Of a stretch of DNA of 64,000 nucleotides, positions 47,115-56,740 are shown piece after piece. The notes under the pieces were generated by a model. The model saw only the letters and a list, made by a program, of their open reading frames with translations. It was not told where the DNA came from and ran no database searches. The stretch's first letter is position 1. The number at the start of each line of letters is the position of its first letter. The position numbers and the translations under genes are program-made. Source of the stretch: Alcanivorax sp. REN37 (GTDB taxonomy: Bacteria > Pseudomonadota > Gammaproteobacteria > Pseudomonadales > Alcanivoracaceae); NCBI RefSeq assembly GCF_041102775.1, contig NZ_JBGCUO010000001.1, forward strand, positions 1,736,001-1,800,000, in the 5' to 3' direction.

Positions 47115-48887
47115 TTAGTAGGTCCGAACCTTCGGCTGGAAGGCCTCGACGGTCTTCGGCGCGAAGTTGACTTCACGCTTGCCCAGCTGCTTGGTAGCCG
47201 GGTCGTAGATGGAGTGGCACAGCCAGTTCTCATCATCGCGATCCGGGTAGTCGTAGCGCGAGTGAGCACCACGGCTTTCGGTCCGGCCTTCAGCGGCCAC
47301 GGCGGTGGCTTCCGCCACTTCCAGCAGGTTGTCCAGCTCCATTGCTTCAACGCGGGCGGAGTTGAACGCCTTGCTCTTATCTTCCAGGTGCGCTTCGGCA
47401 ATACGGCCACGCAGGTCCGCCACCAGACGCACACCCTCTTCCATCAGATCGCCCTTGCGGAACACACCGAAGTGGTTCTGCATGCACTGCTGCAGCTCTT
47501 TACGCAGCTTAGTGACAGACTCACCTTTGCTGGAACCATCCCAACGACGGTAGCGGCCCATGGCCTGCTCGATGTCGTCACGGCTCGGCTCCGGCTGCTC
47601 CAGACCTTGGCGCAGCGCATCTTCGATGAACAGGCCAGCGGCGCGACCGAAGACCACCAAGTCCAGCAGCGAGTTGCCGCCCAGACGGTTAGCGCCATGC
47701 ACCGATACGTTGCCCACTTCACCCACTGCATACAGGCCGTCGATGATTTCCGCTTGGCCATGATGACCATCGGACATGCGCAGCGCCTGACCGTGAATGT
47801 TGCAGGGAATGCCGCCCATCATGTAGTGGCAGGTCGGTACCACCGGCACCGGCTCTTTCACCGGGTCAGCGTGAGCGAAGGTAATGGACAGCTCACAGAT
47901 GCCCGGCAGGCGGCTGTGCAGCACGTCCTCACCGAGGTGGTCGAGCTTCAGGTAAACGTGGTCACCGTTCGGGCCGCAACCACGGCCGTCGAGGATCTCC
48001 ATCATCATGGAGCGAGCCACGACGTCACGGCCAGCAAGGTCCTTGGCGTTCGGCGCGTAACGCTCCATGAAGCGCTCGCCGTCTTTGTTCACCAAGTAGC
48101 CGCCTTCACCGCGACAGCCTTCGGTCACCAGCACACCCGCGCCAGCGATGCCGGTCGGGTGGAACTGCCACATTTCCATGTCCTGCACCGGGAAGCCGGC
48201 GCGCAGCGACATGCCGACACCGTCACCGGTGTTGATCAGGGCGTTGGTGGTGGACGCATAAATGCGGCCGGCACCGCCGGTGGCCAGCACCGTGGCGCGG
48301 GATTTGAAGAACACCACTTCACCGGTCTCGATGCACATCGCCATCACACCGCACACTTGCTTGCGGGCGTTGACCACCAGATCCATGGCGAACCACTCGC
48401 TGTAGATCTGAGTGTTGTGCTTGAGGTTTTGCTGGTAAAGGGTGTGCAGCAATGCGTGACCGGTCCGGTCCGCTGCCGCGCAGGTACGCGCAGCTTGGCC
48501 GCCTTCGCCGAAGTTCTTCGACTGGCCACCGAACGGACGCTGGTAGATACGGCCTTCCTCAGTGCGCGAGAACGGCAGACCCATGTGGTCCAGCTCAAAC
48601 ACCGCTTCCGGACCGACTGAGCACATGTACTCAATGGCGTCTTGGTCGCCGATGTAGTCGGAGCCCTTGACGGTGTCGTACATGTGCCAACGCCAATCGT
48701 CATTCGGATCAGCAGAAGCGATTGCACAGGTAATACCGCCTTGGGCGGACACCGTGTGCGAACGGGTCGGGAATACTTTTGAGATCAGTGCGGTCTTGAA
48801 ACCGGACTGCGCCATCTGCAGGGAAGCGCGCATGCCCGCGCCGCCACCACCGACAACGATGGCGTCAAAGGAAATAGTACGAATCAT
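47115..48887 (-). CDS. sdhA: Succinate dehydrogenase flavoprotein subunit
   Basis: SdhA oxidises succinate to fumarate. The 590-residue protein begins with a [12 protein letters not shown] dinucleotide-binding loop and has the covalent-FAD histidine in [32 protein letters not shown] and the C-terminal [17 protein letters not shown] stretch are also as expected. The length is canonical. It starts one base before the sdhD stop, in tight operon order sdhC-sdhD-sdhA-sdhB. Confidence 0.98.
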   Translation of the reverse strand: MIRTISFDAIVVGGGGAGMRASLQMAQSGFKTALISKVFPTRSHTVSAQGGITCAIASADPNDDWRWHMYDTVKGSDYIGDQDAIEYMCSVGPEAVFELDHMGLPFSRTEEGRIYQRPFGGQSKNFGEGGQAARTCAAADRTGHALLHTLYQQNLKHNTQIYSEWFAMDLVVNARKQVCGVMAMCIETGEVVFFKSRATVLATGGAGRIYASTTNALINTGDGVGMSLRAGFPVQDMEMWQFHPTGIAGAGVLVTEGCRGEGGYLVNKDGERFMERYAPNAKDLAGRDVVARSMMMEILDGRGCGPNGDHVYLKLDHLGEDVLHSRLPGICELSITFAHADPVKEPVPVVPTCHYMMGGIPCNIHGQALRMSDGHHGQAEIIDGLYAVGEVGNVSVHGANRLGGNSLLDLVVFGRAAGLFIEDALRQGLEQPEPSRDDIEQAMGRYRRWDGSSKGESVTKLRKELQQCMQNHFGVFRKGDLMEEGVRLVADLRGRIAEAHLEDKSKAFNSARVEAMELDNLLEVAEATAVAAEGRTESRGAHSRYDYPDRDDENWLCHSIYDPATKQLGKREVNFAPKTVEAFQPKVRTY

Positions 48888-48888
48888 G

Positions 48889-49263
48889 TTATGCGGCTCC
48901 CCAAATCATCCACAGTGCCCACAGCGAGTACGCTGCCAGCAGCAGTGCCAGTACGGTCTGGCCCACCAAACGCACGCACGTGGCGGCATTGCCGAACGCC
49001 ATGCGGGTCAGGTAGTCGGTGGTCACCGTCCACAGGCCAACCCAAGCGTGGCCAGCGATCGATGCCACCACCAGGGTATTGATGACTTTCATGGGGACTG
49101 AGCCCATCAGGGCCGCCCAAGCTTCATAGGTGAGATCGCTGCCGGTGCAGACGATGTAGCCGCCGAGGGCGATGGTGTAGACCGCCAGTAGCACAGCGCT
49201 GACGCGCTGCAGCAGCCAATCGGACATGCCGCTACGGCTGAAATTGGTGACGCTGGTTACCAT
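48889..49263 (-). CDS. sdhD: Succinate dehydrogenase membrane anchor subunit
   Basis: A 124-residue membrane anchor with three predicted helices (about 18-40, 50-82 and 92-121). The haem-ligand region is near [14 protein letters not shown]. It binds ubiquinone and haem b together with SdhC. I use ATG 49263, which overlaps the sdhC stop by seven bases; GTG 49269 is also in frame. The small size and low sequence conservation are normal; identity rests on helix pattern and position. Confidence 0.93.
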   Translation of the reverse strand: MVTSVTNFSRSGMSDWLLQRVSAVLLAVYTIALGGYIVCTGSDLTYEAWAALMGSVPMKVINTLVVASIAGHAWVGLWTVTTDYLTRMAFGNAATCVRLVGQTVLALLLAAYSLWALWMIWGAA

Positions 49264-49640
49264 ACCCACACCCCCGCCAGAAGAATGAGAACCACGGCGA
49301 TCACCAAGGCCACGATGGTGGCGCGGTGACCGGATTCCTTGGTCAGTGCAAAGCCAAGGTCCATTACCAGGTGCTTAGTGCCAGCCACCAGGTGGTACAG
49401 CAGTGCGGCAAGAATGCCCCACAGCACCAGCTTGGCCAGCGGACTGGTCAGGCATTCTTTCAGTTCAGCAAAGCTTTCCGGAGACGCCAAAGAGCGATCC
49501 AGCATCCACAGCAAAATAGGCAGCGCCACGAACAGCACGATGCCGGTAATACGGTGGGTAATGGAAGCCAAGGCGCTGACCGGGAACTTGATCGTCTTAA
49601 GATCGAGGTTTACGGGTCGCTTATCGTTCACGGTAGCCAT
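49257..49640 (-). CDS. sdhC: Succinate dehydrogenase cytochrome b556 subunit
   Basis: A 127-residue membrane anchor with three helices. The N-terminus MATVNDKRPVNLDLKTIKFPVSALASITHRITG shows the conserved SITHRITG quinone-site motif and the later LVAGTKHLVMDLGF supplies the axial histidine. ATG 49640 is chosen; the codon before it is GTG. It is the first gene of sdhCDAB, with a good promoter and a GC hairpin in its leader. Confidence 0.96.
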   Translation of the reverse strand: MATVNDKRPVNLDLKTIKFPVSALASITHRITGIVLFVALPILLWMLDRSLASPESFAELKECLTSPLAKLVLWGILAALLYHLVAGTKHLVMDLGFALTKESGHRATIVALVIAVVLILLAGVWVW

Positions 49641-49738
49641 CACTTATAGCCGGGCTCCTGCGGGCAGGAGCGGTTGTCGGGAACGTCGTGAGTCTGGTGA
49701 AAATGACAGGCGCGAACGCTGCATTAACAGAAGACCTT

Positions 49739-49767
49739 GCGCCCCTCGGCCGGGGTGCCAGGGGCGC
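49739..49767 (-). other. GC-rich hairpin in the sdhC leader
   Basis: GCGCCCCT (49739-49746) pairs perfectly with AGGGGCGC (49760-49767) across 13 bases that contain a further GGCCG/CGGGG internal pairing option. It lies downstream of the predicted start site and about 100 bases before sdhC. No T-tract follows, so this is a leader structure rather than a clear terminator. Confidence 0.5.
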
Positions 49768-49778
49768 GACGGGTGCGA

Positions 49779-49807
49779 AGTATATCCCTGCGCCTATGTG
49801 AAAACAA
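49779..49807 (-). promoter_or_regulatory. Candidate sdhC promoter
   Basis: On the minus strand TTGTTT (49802-49807) and TATACT (49779-49784) are spaced by 17 bases. It faces sdhC and leaves a leader of about 130 bases. Confidence 0.6.
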
Positions 49808-50013
49808 ACAGCAGCAACCTGCTCGAAAAAGCCACAACACACTGTTTTTAATGGGGTACGGATGCCCTCCTATATGTAGGAGCACGATCGCGTGACTGAT
49901 TGGTTCGCGCGATTTCTGGAAAAAACGCTTAACATGCTGTTTCGCCGACGCCTGCGCTGGGGCGTCGTCGCCGGACTGCCCGGCAACCCATCCCGCTGCA
50001 TTTCTTACGCGCG

Positions 50014-50042
50014 TTGACAAAGATGTATCAAAACCTTAACGT
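50014..50042 (+). promoter_or_regulatory. Candidate gltA promoter
   Basis: A perfect TTGACA (50014-50019) is followed after 17 bases by a weak TAACGT. It faces gltA with a leader of about 80 bases. The weak -10 suggests an activator may be needed (inference). Confidence 0.4.
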
Positions 50043-50127
50043 CCCCGCGCCTAGCGTATTGCCGCTGATTTCATGCGTGAGAGCGCCGGCGGGCTTTTCC
50101 AAAACCGCCTCCGTGTAGGAGAAATCC

Positions 50128-51414
50128 ATGACCGAGAAAAAAGCCATCCTGAAGGTGGACGGCCACGAGGATATCGCGCTGTCGGTATACTCACCCACTT
50201 TGGGCCAGGACGTCATTGACGTAGCTCCCCTGACCGCCAAGCAACTGTTCACGTTCGACCCTGGCTTTACTTCCACCGCGTCCTGCGAGTCGAAGATCAC
50301 CTACATTGATGGTGAAAAGGGTCAGCTGCTGCACCGCGGCTACTCGATCGAGGAACTGGCCAGCCAGTCCGACTACCTGGAAGTGTGCTACCTGCTGCTC
50401 AAGGGCGAGCTGCCCACCGCCGAGCAAAAGGAAAAATTCGTCAGCACGGTCAAGAACCACACCATGGTTCATGAACAGCTGCAATTCTTCTACCGCGGTT
50501 TCCGCCGTGACGCCCATCCGATGGCCGTCATGTGTGGTGTGGTCGGCGCGCTGTCCGCGTTCTACCACGACTCCCTGGACATCAATAATGAAGCGCACCG
50601 CGAGATCACCGCCATGCGCCTCATCGCCAAGATGCCCACCATTGCCGCCATGTGCTACAAGTACACCGTCGGCCAGCCGTTCATGTACCCGCGCAATGAC
50701 CTGGGTTACGCAGAGAACTTCCTGCACATGATGTTCGGCACCCCGTGCGAGGAATCCAAGATCAGTCCGGTGGCCGCTCGCGCCATGGACCGCATCTTCA
50801 TCCTCCACGCTGACCACGAACAGAACGCCTCCACCTCCACCGTACGCTTGGCCGGCTCTTCCGGCGCCAACCCGTTCGCATGCATCGCAGCCGGCATCTC
50901 CGCGCTGTGGGGCCCGGCGCACGGCGGTGCCAACGAAGCGGTGCTGAACATGCTCGACGAAATCGGCGACGTGTCCAACATCGACAAGTACATTGCTAAG
51001 GCCAAAGACCGCAACGACCCGTTCAAGCTGATGGGCTTCGGTCACCGGGTGTACAAGAACTATGACCCGCGCGCCTCTGTGATGCGCGAGTCCTGCCATG
51101 AAGTACTGGCCGAATTGGGCGTCAACGATCCGCAGCTGGAGCTGGCGATGAAGCTCGAGCAAATCGCCCTGTCCGACCCCTACTTCAAAGAAAAGAAACT
51201 GTTCCCGAACGTGGATTTCTACTCCGGCATCATCCTCAAGGCGCTGGGCATCCCGACGTCCATGTTCACCGTGATTTTCGCCCTGTCTCGCACCGTGGGC
51301 TGGATCGCACACTGGAACGAAATGATCTCCAACCCCTACAAGATCGGTCGCCCGCGCCAGCTTTACACCGGCGAAAAAGAGCGTCCGTTCGTAGCGGTGG
51401 ACGAGCGCAACTGA
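50128..51414 (+). CDS. gltA: Citrate synthase
   Basis: GltA condenses oxaloacetate and acetyl-CoA to citrate. The 428-residue protein is the hexameric type II (NADH-sensitive) form by length and by its N-terminal extension ([22 protein letters not shown]). The active site shows [16 protein letters not shown] (His), [14 protein letters not shown] (His) and the late NVDFYSGI (Asp). ATG 50128 follows GTAGGAGAAA. It is divergent from sdhC and followed by its own terminator. Confidence 0.98.
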   Translation: MTEKKAILKVDGHEDIALSVYSPTLGQDVIDVAPLTAKQLFTFDPGFTSTASCESKITYIDGEKGQLLHRGYSIEELASQSDYLEVCYLLLKGELPTAEQKEKFVSTVKNHTMVHEQLQFFYRGFRRDAHPMAVMCGVVGALSAFYHDSLDINNEAHREITAMRLIAKMPTIAAMCYKYTVGQPFMYPRNDLGYAENFLHMMFGTPCEESKISPVAARAMDRIFILHADHEQNASTSTVRLAGSSGANPFACIAAGISALWGPAHGGANEAVLNMLDEIGDVSNIDKYIAKAKDRNDPFKLMGFGHRVYKNYDPRASVMRESCHEVLAELGVNDPQLELAMKLEQIALSDPYFKEKKLFPNVDFYSGIILKALGIPTSMFTVIFALSRTVGWIAHWNEMISNPYKIGRPRQLYTGEKERPFVAVDERN

Positions 51415-51431
51415 TCCATCAGTTGCTGCTG

Positions 51432-51461
51432 AAAAAGCCCGGCATTGGCCGGGCTTTTTTT
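51432..51461 (+). terminator. gltA terminator
   Basis: A perfect stem AAAGCCCGGC/GCCGGGCTTT with an ATTG loop is followed by a run of seven T. It begins 18 bases after the gltA stop. Confidence 0.93.
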
Positions 51462-51588
51462 ATGTCACGGAAATAGCTTTCCCAGACCGCACCCCCCTAG
51501 CTACCAGCCTGCACGCGAGCGACCCACTCACAACATCCCGATCGCTTCTCAGGCAAAGATCGCAGCAATACCTAGCAAGACATCTGTT

Positions 51589-51617
51589 TTAGCAACCAGC
51601 CCACGCTCTGCTACAGT
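51589..51617 (+). promoter_or_regulatory. Candidate promoter of the 3-hydroxyisobutyrate-dehydrogenase-like gene
   Basis: TTAGCA (51589-51594) and TACAGT (51612-51617) are 17 bases apart, each matching four of six consensus positions. It lies 30 bases before ATG 51648. Confidence 0.4.
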
Positions 51618-51647
51618 GCCGCATTCACTTTTCCACAAGGAGCCGTC

Positions 51648-52529
51648 ATGAGCCTTGATATCGCATTCCTTGGCCTCGGTGTCATGGGCTATCCCATGGC
51701 CGGCCACCTGGCCCGTGCAGGCCACCGCGTCACCGTCTACAACCGCACTACCGCCACCGCCGAACACTGGGTGGCGGAGCATGGCGGCCAGCGCGCGGAC
51801 AGCCCCGCCGCGGCCGCACAGCACGCACAAATGGTGTTTAGCTGCGTCGGTAATGATGACGACCTACGTGCCGTGCTGGCCGGCACGGACGGCGCCCTGG
51901 CCGGCGCCCGCCCTGGCACGCTGCTGGTGGATCACACCACGGCCTCGGCGGACGTCGCGCGAGAACTGCACCAAGCCGCCCTCGCCCAGGGCGCACGCTT
52001 TATGGACGCCCCGGTCTCCGGTGGCCAGCAAGGTGCCGAGCAAGGCGTGCTCACCATCATGTGCGGCGGCGCCGAGTCCGATTTTGCCGACGCCGAACCG
52101 GTGTTGCGCAGCTATGCCCGTGCGGTGACGTTGATGGGCAACGTCGGCGCCGGCCAGCTTACCAAGATGGTCAACCAGATCTGCGTTGCCGGCGTGGTAC
52201 AAGGTTTAGCAGAAGGCATGTCGTTCGCCGAGCAGGCCGGCCTGGACGTACAGCGAGTCATTGATGTGGTATCCCAGGGCGCCGCCAGCTCCTGGCAGAT
52301 GGTCAACCGCCACCGCACCATGCTGGCCGATCAGTACCAGCACGGCTTTGCAGTGGATTGGATGCGCAAGGACTTGGATATGTGCCTCGCGGAAGCAGCG
52401 CAGAACGGCGCCGAACTGCCGCTCACCGAACTGGTGAATGACTTCTACCGTGAAGTGCAGGCACTTGGCGGCGGTCGCTGGGACACCTCTGCCCTGCTCA
52501 AACGGCTACAACAACGCCGGAAAAAATGA
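51648..52529 (+). CDS. 3-hydroxyisobutyrate dehydrogenase-family oxidoreductase
   Basis: A 293-residue beta-hydroxyacid dehydrogenase (MmsB/GarR/GlxR group). The N-terminal NAD(P)-binding FLGLGVMGYPMAGHLARAGH with VYNRTTAT, the substrate loop FMDAPVSGGQQGAEQG and the catalytic lysine in GAGQLTKMVNQICVAG are present. Asn/Arg after the first strand (YNRT) favours NADP, as in tartronate-semialdehyde reductases and related enzymes. The exact substrate is undetermined. It is a single gene between the gltA terminator and the tRNA terminator. Confidence 0.88.
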   Translation: MSLDIAFLGLGVMGYPMAGHLARAGHRVTVYNRTTATAEHWVAEHGGQRADSPAAAAQHAQMVFSCVGNDDDLRAVLAGTDGALAGARPGTLLVDHTTASADVARELHQAALAQGARFMDAPVSGGQQGAEQGVLTIMCGGAESDFADAEPVLRSYARAVTLMGNVGAGQLTKMVNQICVAGVVQGLAEGMSFAEQAGLDVQRVIDVVSQGAASSWQMVNRHRTMLADQYQHGFAVDWMRKDLDMCLAEAAQNGAELPLTELVNDFYREVQALGGGRWDTSALLKRLQQRRKK

Positions 52530-52606
52530 CGACTGCTGGCCACCTGCGGGTGGCCGGATGACTGGCCTGCGACTATGGGCACGACAGCGCCACTGGAACA
52601 GCCATA

Positions 52607-52637
52607 AAAAAAGCCCGCTGCAGATGCAGCGGGCTTT
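52607..52637 (-). terminator. Terminator of the tRNA-Ala-tRNA-Glu transcript
   Basis: A perfect 12-bp stem, AAAGCCCGCTGC with GCAGCGGGCTTT and an AGAT loop. On the minus strand seven T follow, fitting termination of the tRNA unit; it could also act weakly on the plus strand for the upstream dehydrogenase gene. Confidence 0.88.
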
Positions 52638-52645
52638 CTTGTCTA

Positions 52646-52721
52646 TGGCGTCCCCAAGGGGATTCGAACCCCTGTTACCGCCGTGAAAGGGCGGTGTCCT
52701 AGGCCTCTAGACGATGGGGAC
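52646..52721 (-). tRNA. tRNA-Glu (anticodon TTC)
   Basis: A 76-base cloverleaf with encoded CCA. The acceptor GTCCCCA pairs with TGGGGAC before the discriminator G. The anticodon stem-loop CCGCC-CTTTCAC-GGCGG gives TTC. The T-arm reads AGGGG-TTCGAAT-CCCCT. It is the second tRNA of a two-gene transcript and lies close to gltX, which charges it. Confidence 0.97.
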
Positions 52722-52765
52722 GTTTGTTGCTCACCGTCCTCTTATCCCCAGAGGATGGGTGAATT

Positions 52766-52841
<76 letters not shown>

Positions 52842-52849
52842 GAAATTGC

Positions 52850-52876
52850 GGGATGCCAGCGTGACCGCGGCATCCC
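52850..52876 (-). other. Hairpin at the 5' end of the tRNA transcript
   Basis: A perfect 8-bp stem, GGGATGCC with GGCATCCC and an eleven-base loop, ends nine bases before the mature tRNA-Ala 5' end. It is probably in the leader removed by RNase P. Confidence 0.45.
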
Positions 52877-52918
52877 CTTATTCGGTCCGGTGCAGTGATT
52901 GCCCCGTTGAGGCTGCGC

Positions 52919-52946
52919 ATTCTAGCAACTGCCGAAGGGGTGTCAA
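52919..52946 (-). promoter_or_regulatory. Strong promoter of the tRNA-Ala-tRNA-Glu unit
   Basis: On the minus strand a perfect TTGACA (52941-52946) and TAGAAT (52919-52924) are spaced by 16 bases, followed by GCGCAGCC, a GC-rich stretch like the discriminator of stringently controlled promoters. Confidence 0.8.
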
Positions 52947-52998
52947 GCGTCCGAAACCAAAAAAGCACGGTTTGTTCAAAGGCTGAGCAAGCCGCGCC

Positions 52999-54513
52999 TT
53001 ATTCGGCTATTTCCTGAGCAGATTCAGCACCTTGCTGCAGCGCCGCCCAACTCTTCTCTAGTTGCTTGAGCTGCTTTTTCGACACCCCACCCAGCGCTTC
53101 AATGGCGGTACGCAGACGCATCCGCGACAGGTCGGGACCAATCAGCGCCATGGCGTCCACCACAGAAAAACTGGCCGGGGTGCCGGCGATCGCGACGAAC
53201 ACCGGGAACAAGAAATCCTTCACCTTCACCTTCAGCGCCTTAGACAGCGACTGGGCCTCAGCGAATAGCGCATCGCGTTCCCACTGACGCAGTGCTTCCA
53301 GCGACCACAGCAAATACTGCAGCCATACTTTCATGTCATCTGCGGCAATGGACGGGTGTGCGAACGACGCTTCAGTCAGCGTCGGCACGTCACCGAAGCA
53401 GAAGCCGGCCCGCTCCACCACCTGGCTCAAGGTTTCCACCCGCGGTCGAATGTGTGGAATCACCTGGCGTGCGTATTCACGGTTAAACAGCCAGTTTTGC
53501 AGAGTGTCGATGAACGCATCGTCAGACAACTCGCGCAGCCACTGGCCGTTAAGCCAGCTGAGTTTCTCCACGTCGAACACCGGCCCGCCCAGCGACACCC
53601 GCGTCAGGTCGAACTGCTGCTGCATTTCAGCGAGTGAGAATTTCTCGCGCTCGTCCGGCATCGACCAGCCCATGCGGCCGAGGTAATTCAGCAGTGCTTC
53701 CGGCAGGTAACCCTTATCCCGGTAATAGGTAATGCTGGTCGGGTTCTTGCGCTTGGACAGCTTCGATTTGTCTGGATTGCGCAGCAGCGGCATGTGGCAT
53801 AGCACCGGCATCTGCCAACCGAAGTACTGGTACAGCAACAGGTGTTTCGGCGCCGAGTTGATCCATTCTTCACCGCGGATCACATGGGTGATCTGCATCA
53901 GGTGGTCATCCACCACGTTGGCCAGGTGGTAAGTGGGCATGCCGTCAGACTTGAGCAAGATCTGCGCGTCCACCTGCGCCCAGTCCAACTCGATTTCACC
54001 GCGCAGCAGGTCCTGAATCGCGACCTTGCCTTCCTCCGGCACCTGCATGCGCACCACCGATGGCATGCCAGCCGCTTCGCGGCGCGCCACCTCGTCTGCG
54101 GGCAGCGCCAGATCAGAGGGCTTCAGCGCGCGCTGGATGCCGGCCTCTTTGAGGCTGTCGCGCAGTTGATCGAGTTCTTCCGGGGTGCGGAAGCAACGGA
54201 ATGCATGGCCACTGTCGAGCAGCTTTTGCGCATGCTCGGCGTAGACATCGCCGCGCTCGCTCTGCCGATACGGCCCGTGTGGGCCGCCCACGTCCGGGCC
54301 TTCGTCCCAGTCCAGTCCCAGCCAGCGCAGCGACGCCAGAATCGCCTGCTCCGATTCCGGGGTGGAGCGCAGCCGGTCGGTGTCCTCGATGCGCAGAATA
54401 AACTGGCCACCGTGCTGGCGCGCAAAACAGGCGTTGAACAGCGCAATGTAGGCGGTGCCAACGTGGGGATCGCCAGTGGGGGACGGCGCGACCCGGGTAC
54501 GAACAACAGTCAT
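52999..54513 (-). CDS. gltX: Glutamyl-tRNA synthetase
   Basis: GltX charges tRNA-Glu. The 504-residue class I synthetase has the HIGH-type motif in [21 protein letters not shown] and the KMSKS-type motif SKLSKRKNP, with the [13 protein letters not shown] and [15 protein letters not shown]-type blocks ([19 protein letters not shown]). The C-terminal helical anticodon-binding domain is complete. ATG 54513 is the natural start, and the length is normal for a bacterial discriminating enzyme. It is adjacent to tRNA-Glu on the same strand but a separate transcript. Confidence 0.97.
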   Translation of the reverse strand: MTVVRTRVAPSPTGDPHVGTAYIALFNACFARQHGGQFILRIEDTDRLRSTPESEQAILASLRWLGLDWDEGPDVGGPHGPYRQSERGDVYAEHAQKLLDSGHAFRCFRTPEELDQLRDSLKEAGIQRALKPSDLALPADEVARREAAGMPSVVRMQVPEEGKVAIQDLLRGEIELDWAQVDAQILLKSDGMPTYHLANVVDDHLMQITHVIRGEEWINSAPKHLLLYQYFGWQMPVLCHMPLLRNPDKSKLSKRKNPTSITYYRDKGYLPEALLNYLGRMGWSMPDEREKFSLAEMQQQFDLTRVSLGGPVFDVEKLSWLNGQWLRELSDDAFIDTLQNWLFNREYARQVIPHIRPRVETLSQVVERAGFCFGDVPTLTEASFAHPSIAADDMKVWLQYLLWSLEALRQWERDALFAEAQSLSKALKVKVKDFLFPVFVAIAGTPASFSVVDAMALIGPDLSRMRLRTAIEALGGVSKKQLKQLEKSWAALQQGAESAQEIAE

Positions 54514-54678
54514 GTGAACTCCGACAGAACAACAATGGGCGGCAGTATACCCGGCTTGTGGCCACCCTTCCGCAGTGCTGTGGTTGCCGGGTGCCCGGCG
54601 CGTTTGATTCTTGTTAAGCTCGGCTTCTTGCGGCGTCCCCTGCGGCGTCGAAATCCCCCAGGCACGAAGGACTGCACC

Positions 54679-55167
54679 ATGAAACGCATTGTTGCTCCGC
54701 TCTCCCTGCTCGCCTGCGCCGCTATGCTGGGCGCCTGCTCCGAACCGGCCACCCCGACCACCGAGGCGTCAGCCGCGCCGAGCGTGACGCCTACCACGGT
54801 GTCGCTGCCGCGCCAAAGTTCCACTGCTGATGCGCGGGTCTACTTCGTCAGCCCCGCAGACGGCGCCACCCTGTCGAACCCGGTGAAACTGGAATTCGGC
54901 CTCGACGGCATGCAGGTGGCACCGGCGGGTGATGCCACGCCGGGCACCGGTCATCACCATTTGCTGATCGACACACCGGAACTGCCGAACATGAACCAAC
55001 CGCTTCCAGCCAACGACAAGCTGATTCACTTCGGTGGCGGCCAGACCGAAATCGAATTGGAACTGGCGCCGGGCACCCATCGCCTGCAACTGGTGTTGGG
55101 TGATGCGCTGCATATTCCGCACCAACCGCCGGTGGTGTCGGAGCCGATCACCATCACGGTAGAGTAA
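54679..55167 (+). CDS. DUF4399 lipoprotein
   Basis: A 162-residue lipoprotein. The signal peptide ends in the lipobox MLGAC, followed by a short Thr/Ala-rich spacer and a DUF4399 beta-sandwich domain. The domain shows [18 protein letters not shown], the [11 protein letters not shown] histidine cluster and [22 protein letters not shown]. Histidines may bind metal (inference). AAGGA lies upstream of ATG 54679; the very long open frame behind it overlaps gltX in antisense and is not coding. Function unknown. Confidence 0.88.
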   Translation: MKRIVAPLSLLACAAMLGACSEPATPTTEASAAPSVTPTTVSLPRQSSTADARVYFVSPADGATLSNPVKLEFGLDGMQVAPAGDATPGTGHHHLLIDTPELPNMNQPLPANDKLIHFGGGQTEIELELAPGTHRLQLVLGDALHIPHQPPVVSEPITITVE

Positions 55168-55637
55168 TCGACAGCCGGTGCTGGCGCTGCGGTTGCGGCG
55201 CCGGCACCGCAGTTGCCACGAACGTTTTTTGCCGCGATCCCAGCGGTAATTTTTCCAGTGAATTGCCCTGCCAGGCCAGCGTTGAGTGCCGTCTAATTAC
55301 ATACTGGCCACCTTGCTCCACCGCTCTCTACTCCTGCGTTTGTGTGGTTTTCTGCACGTCAACAGCCGCCTGTTCCCCCATTTAAGCTGTCTCGGCCCGA
55401 CCTATCGTTTCGGCCCGGTGCTCAGCCGATGTATTCACCTGGTTGGCTATTGACGGTATTCGGGGCGCCGCGCTTCCACGCTCGCGCTTGACTGCAACAG
55501 GCCCCGCCCCGCTCTCGCCACCAATCCCGGCGCATCACGCCCGCCCATACCGGATCGCACTGCTGCCAACGCCATGCCACAATGGCGCCGCTTTTTTATT
55601 GCCGGCACCGCTTGCCGATTGATGGACGTTGAAACCC
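55168..55637. other. 470-base gap without a supported gene
   Basis: There is no gene I can support. A 12-bp hairpin with one G-U pair (55176-55187 with 55198-55209) follows the DUF4399 gene and may be its weak terminator. A direct repeat TCGGCCCG occurs twice about 18 bases apart near 55387-55413. No convincing promoter for dusA was found. Confidence 0.6.
55176..55209 (+). terminator. Possible terminator after the DUF4399 gene
   Basis: CGGTGCTGGCGC pairs with GCGCCGGCACCG (one G-U) around a ten-base loop, starting eight bases after the stop. The six-T run is about 15 bases further on (55225-55230), so this is not a classic terminator. Confidence 0.35.
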
Positions 55638-56636
55638 ATGTCTGACCCGATTGCTGCCGCCCCGCTGGACCGGCGCCTGTCGATTGCCCCGATGCTCGAC
55701 TGGACCACCCGCGACTACCGCATGCTGATGCGCCTGATCACCCGCCATACGCTGCTGTATACCGAAATGGTCACGGCCCCGGCGTTGCTGCATGGTGATC
55801 GTGATGCACAGCTCGATCACGATGCCGGCGAGCACCCGATGGCAGTGCAGCTCGGCGGCAGCGATCCGGTGCAATTGGCAGAGGCCGCACGCATTTGCGA
55901 GCAATACGGCTATGGCGAAATCAATCTGAATGTGGGCTGCCCGTCCGACCGCGTGCAGTCCGGCATGTTTGGTGCTTGTCTGATGGCCACACCGCAGCGG
56001 GTGGCCGATTGCGTCGCCGCCATGCAGGCGGTGGTGAGTGTGCCGGTAACGGTTAAAAGCCGTATCGGCATTGATGACCAAGATGACTACGCCTTCCTGC
56101 ACCGCTTTATCGACACCGTGCAACAGACCGGCTGTCGCACCTTCATCATTCATGCCCGCAAGGCCATCCTGAGCGGCCTCAGCCCCAAGGAAAACCGGGA
56201 AATTCCGCCGCTGATCTATGCGCGCGCGGAACAGGTAAAACAGGATTTCCCGCAGTTGGAGGTGATCCTCAATGGCGGTCTGCGCAGCTTGGATGAGGTA
56301 GAGCAGCACCTGCAGCATCTCGACGGCGCCATGATCGGCCGCGAGGCCTATCACAACCCACTGCACCTGGCAGATGCCGATCCGCGTATCTTTGGTCAGC
56401 CGGCGCCGCGCAGCGCGGTCGACGCCCACAGCGTGGTGCATGCGTTCATGCCTTATCTGGAGCAGCGTTTTGCCGCCGGCGTGCATCCTAAGCACATCCT
56501 GCGGCACCTGCTCGGGCTGTTCCAAAACCGCCCCGGCGCGCGCGCGTTCCGCCGTCACCTTAGTACCCATGCCCATCGCGCTGACGCCACCCCGCAAGTC
56601 CTGCTGGATGCACTGGCGCTGGTGCCGACGCTCTGA
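55638..56636 (+). CDS. dusA: tRNA-dihydrouridine(20/20a) synthase
   Basis: DusA reduces U20/U20a of tRNA to dihydrouridine using FMN and NADPH. The 332-residue protein has the start LSIAPMLDWTTRDYRML, the catalytic cysteine in NLNVGCPSDRVQSG (C101), VTVKSRIGIDD and the HARKAILSGLSPKENREIPPL block that is diagnostic of the DusA branch. ATG 55638 is preferred; a TTG at 55629 is in frame. It is followed by tal on the same strand after a gap of about 100 bases. Confidence 0.97.
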   Translation: MSDPIAAAPLDRRLSIAPMLDWTTRDYRMLMRLITRHTLLYTEMVTAPALLHGDRDAQLDHDAGEHPMAVQLGGSDPVQLAEAARICEQYGYGEINLNVGCPSDRVQSGMFGACLMATPQRVADCVAAMQAVVSVPVTVKSRIGIDDQDDYAFLHRFIDTVQQTGCRTFIIHARKAILSGLSPKENREIPPLIYARAEQVKQDFPQLEVILNGGLRSLDEVEQHLQHLDGAMIGREAYHNPLHLADADPRIFGQPAPRSAVDAHSVVHAFMPYLEQRFAAGVHPKHILRHLLGLFQNRPGARAFRRHLSTHAHRADATPQVLLDALALVPTL

Positions 56637-56740
56637 TCCGGCGCTTGCAGCGCGCCCGCAGCTACCGCAGTCTTAGTGGCTTTGGCGCCGCCCGCGGACA
56701 GGGGGTCCCGGGCGCCCGACTTCGCCAGGAGCAGTAACCC

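Larger units (their letters stand above)
49641..50127. other. 487-base sdhC-gltA divergent control region
   Basis: There is no gene I can support. It holds promoters for sdhC (49779-49807, minus) and gltA (50014-50042, plus), a hairpin in the sdhC leader (49739-49767), and a short dyad ATCGCG/CGCGAT around 49889-49910. It is a natural place for a joint TCA-cycle regulator. Confidence 0.6.

Noticed and set aside
53842-54678. Long N-terminal extension of the DUF4399 gene
   Set aside because: The extension overlaps gltX in antisense; the lipoprotein signal peptide starts at 54679.
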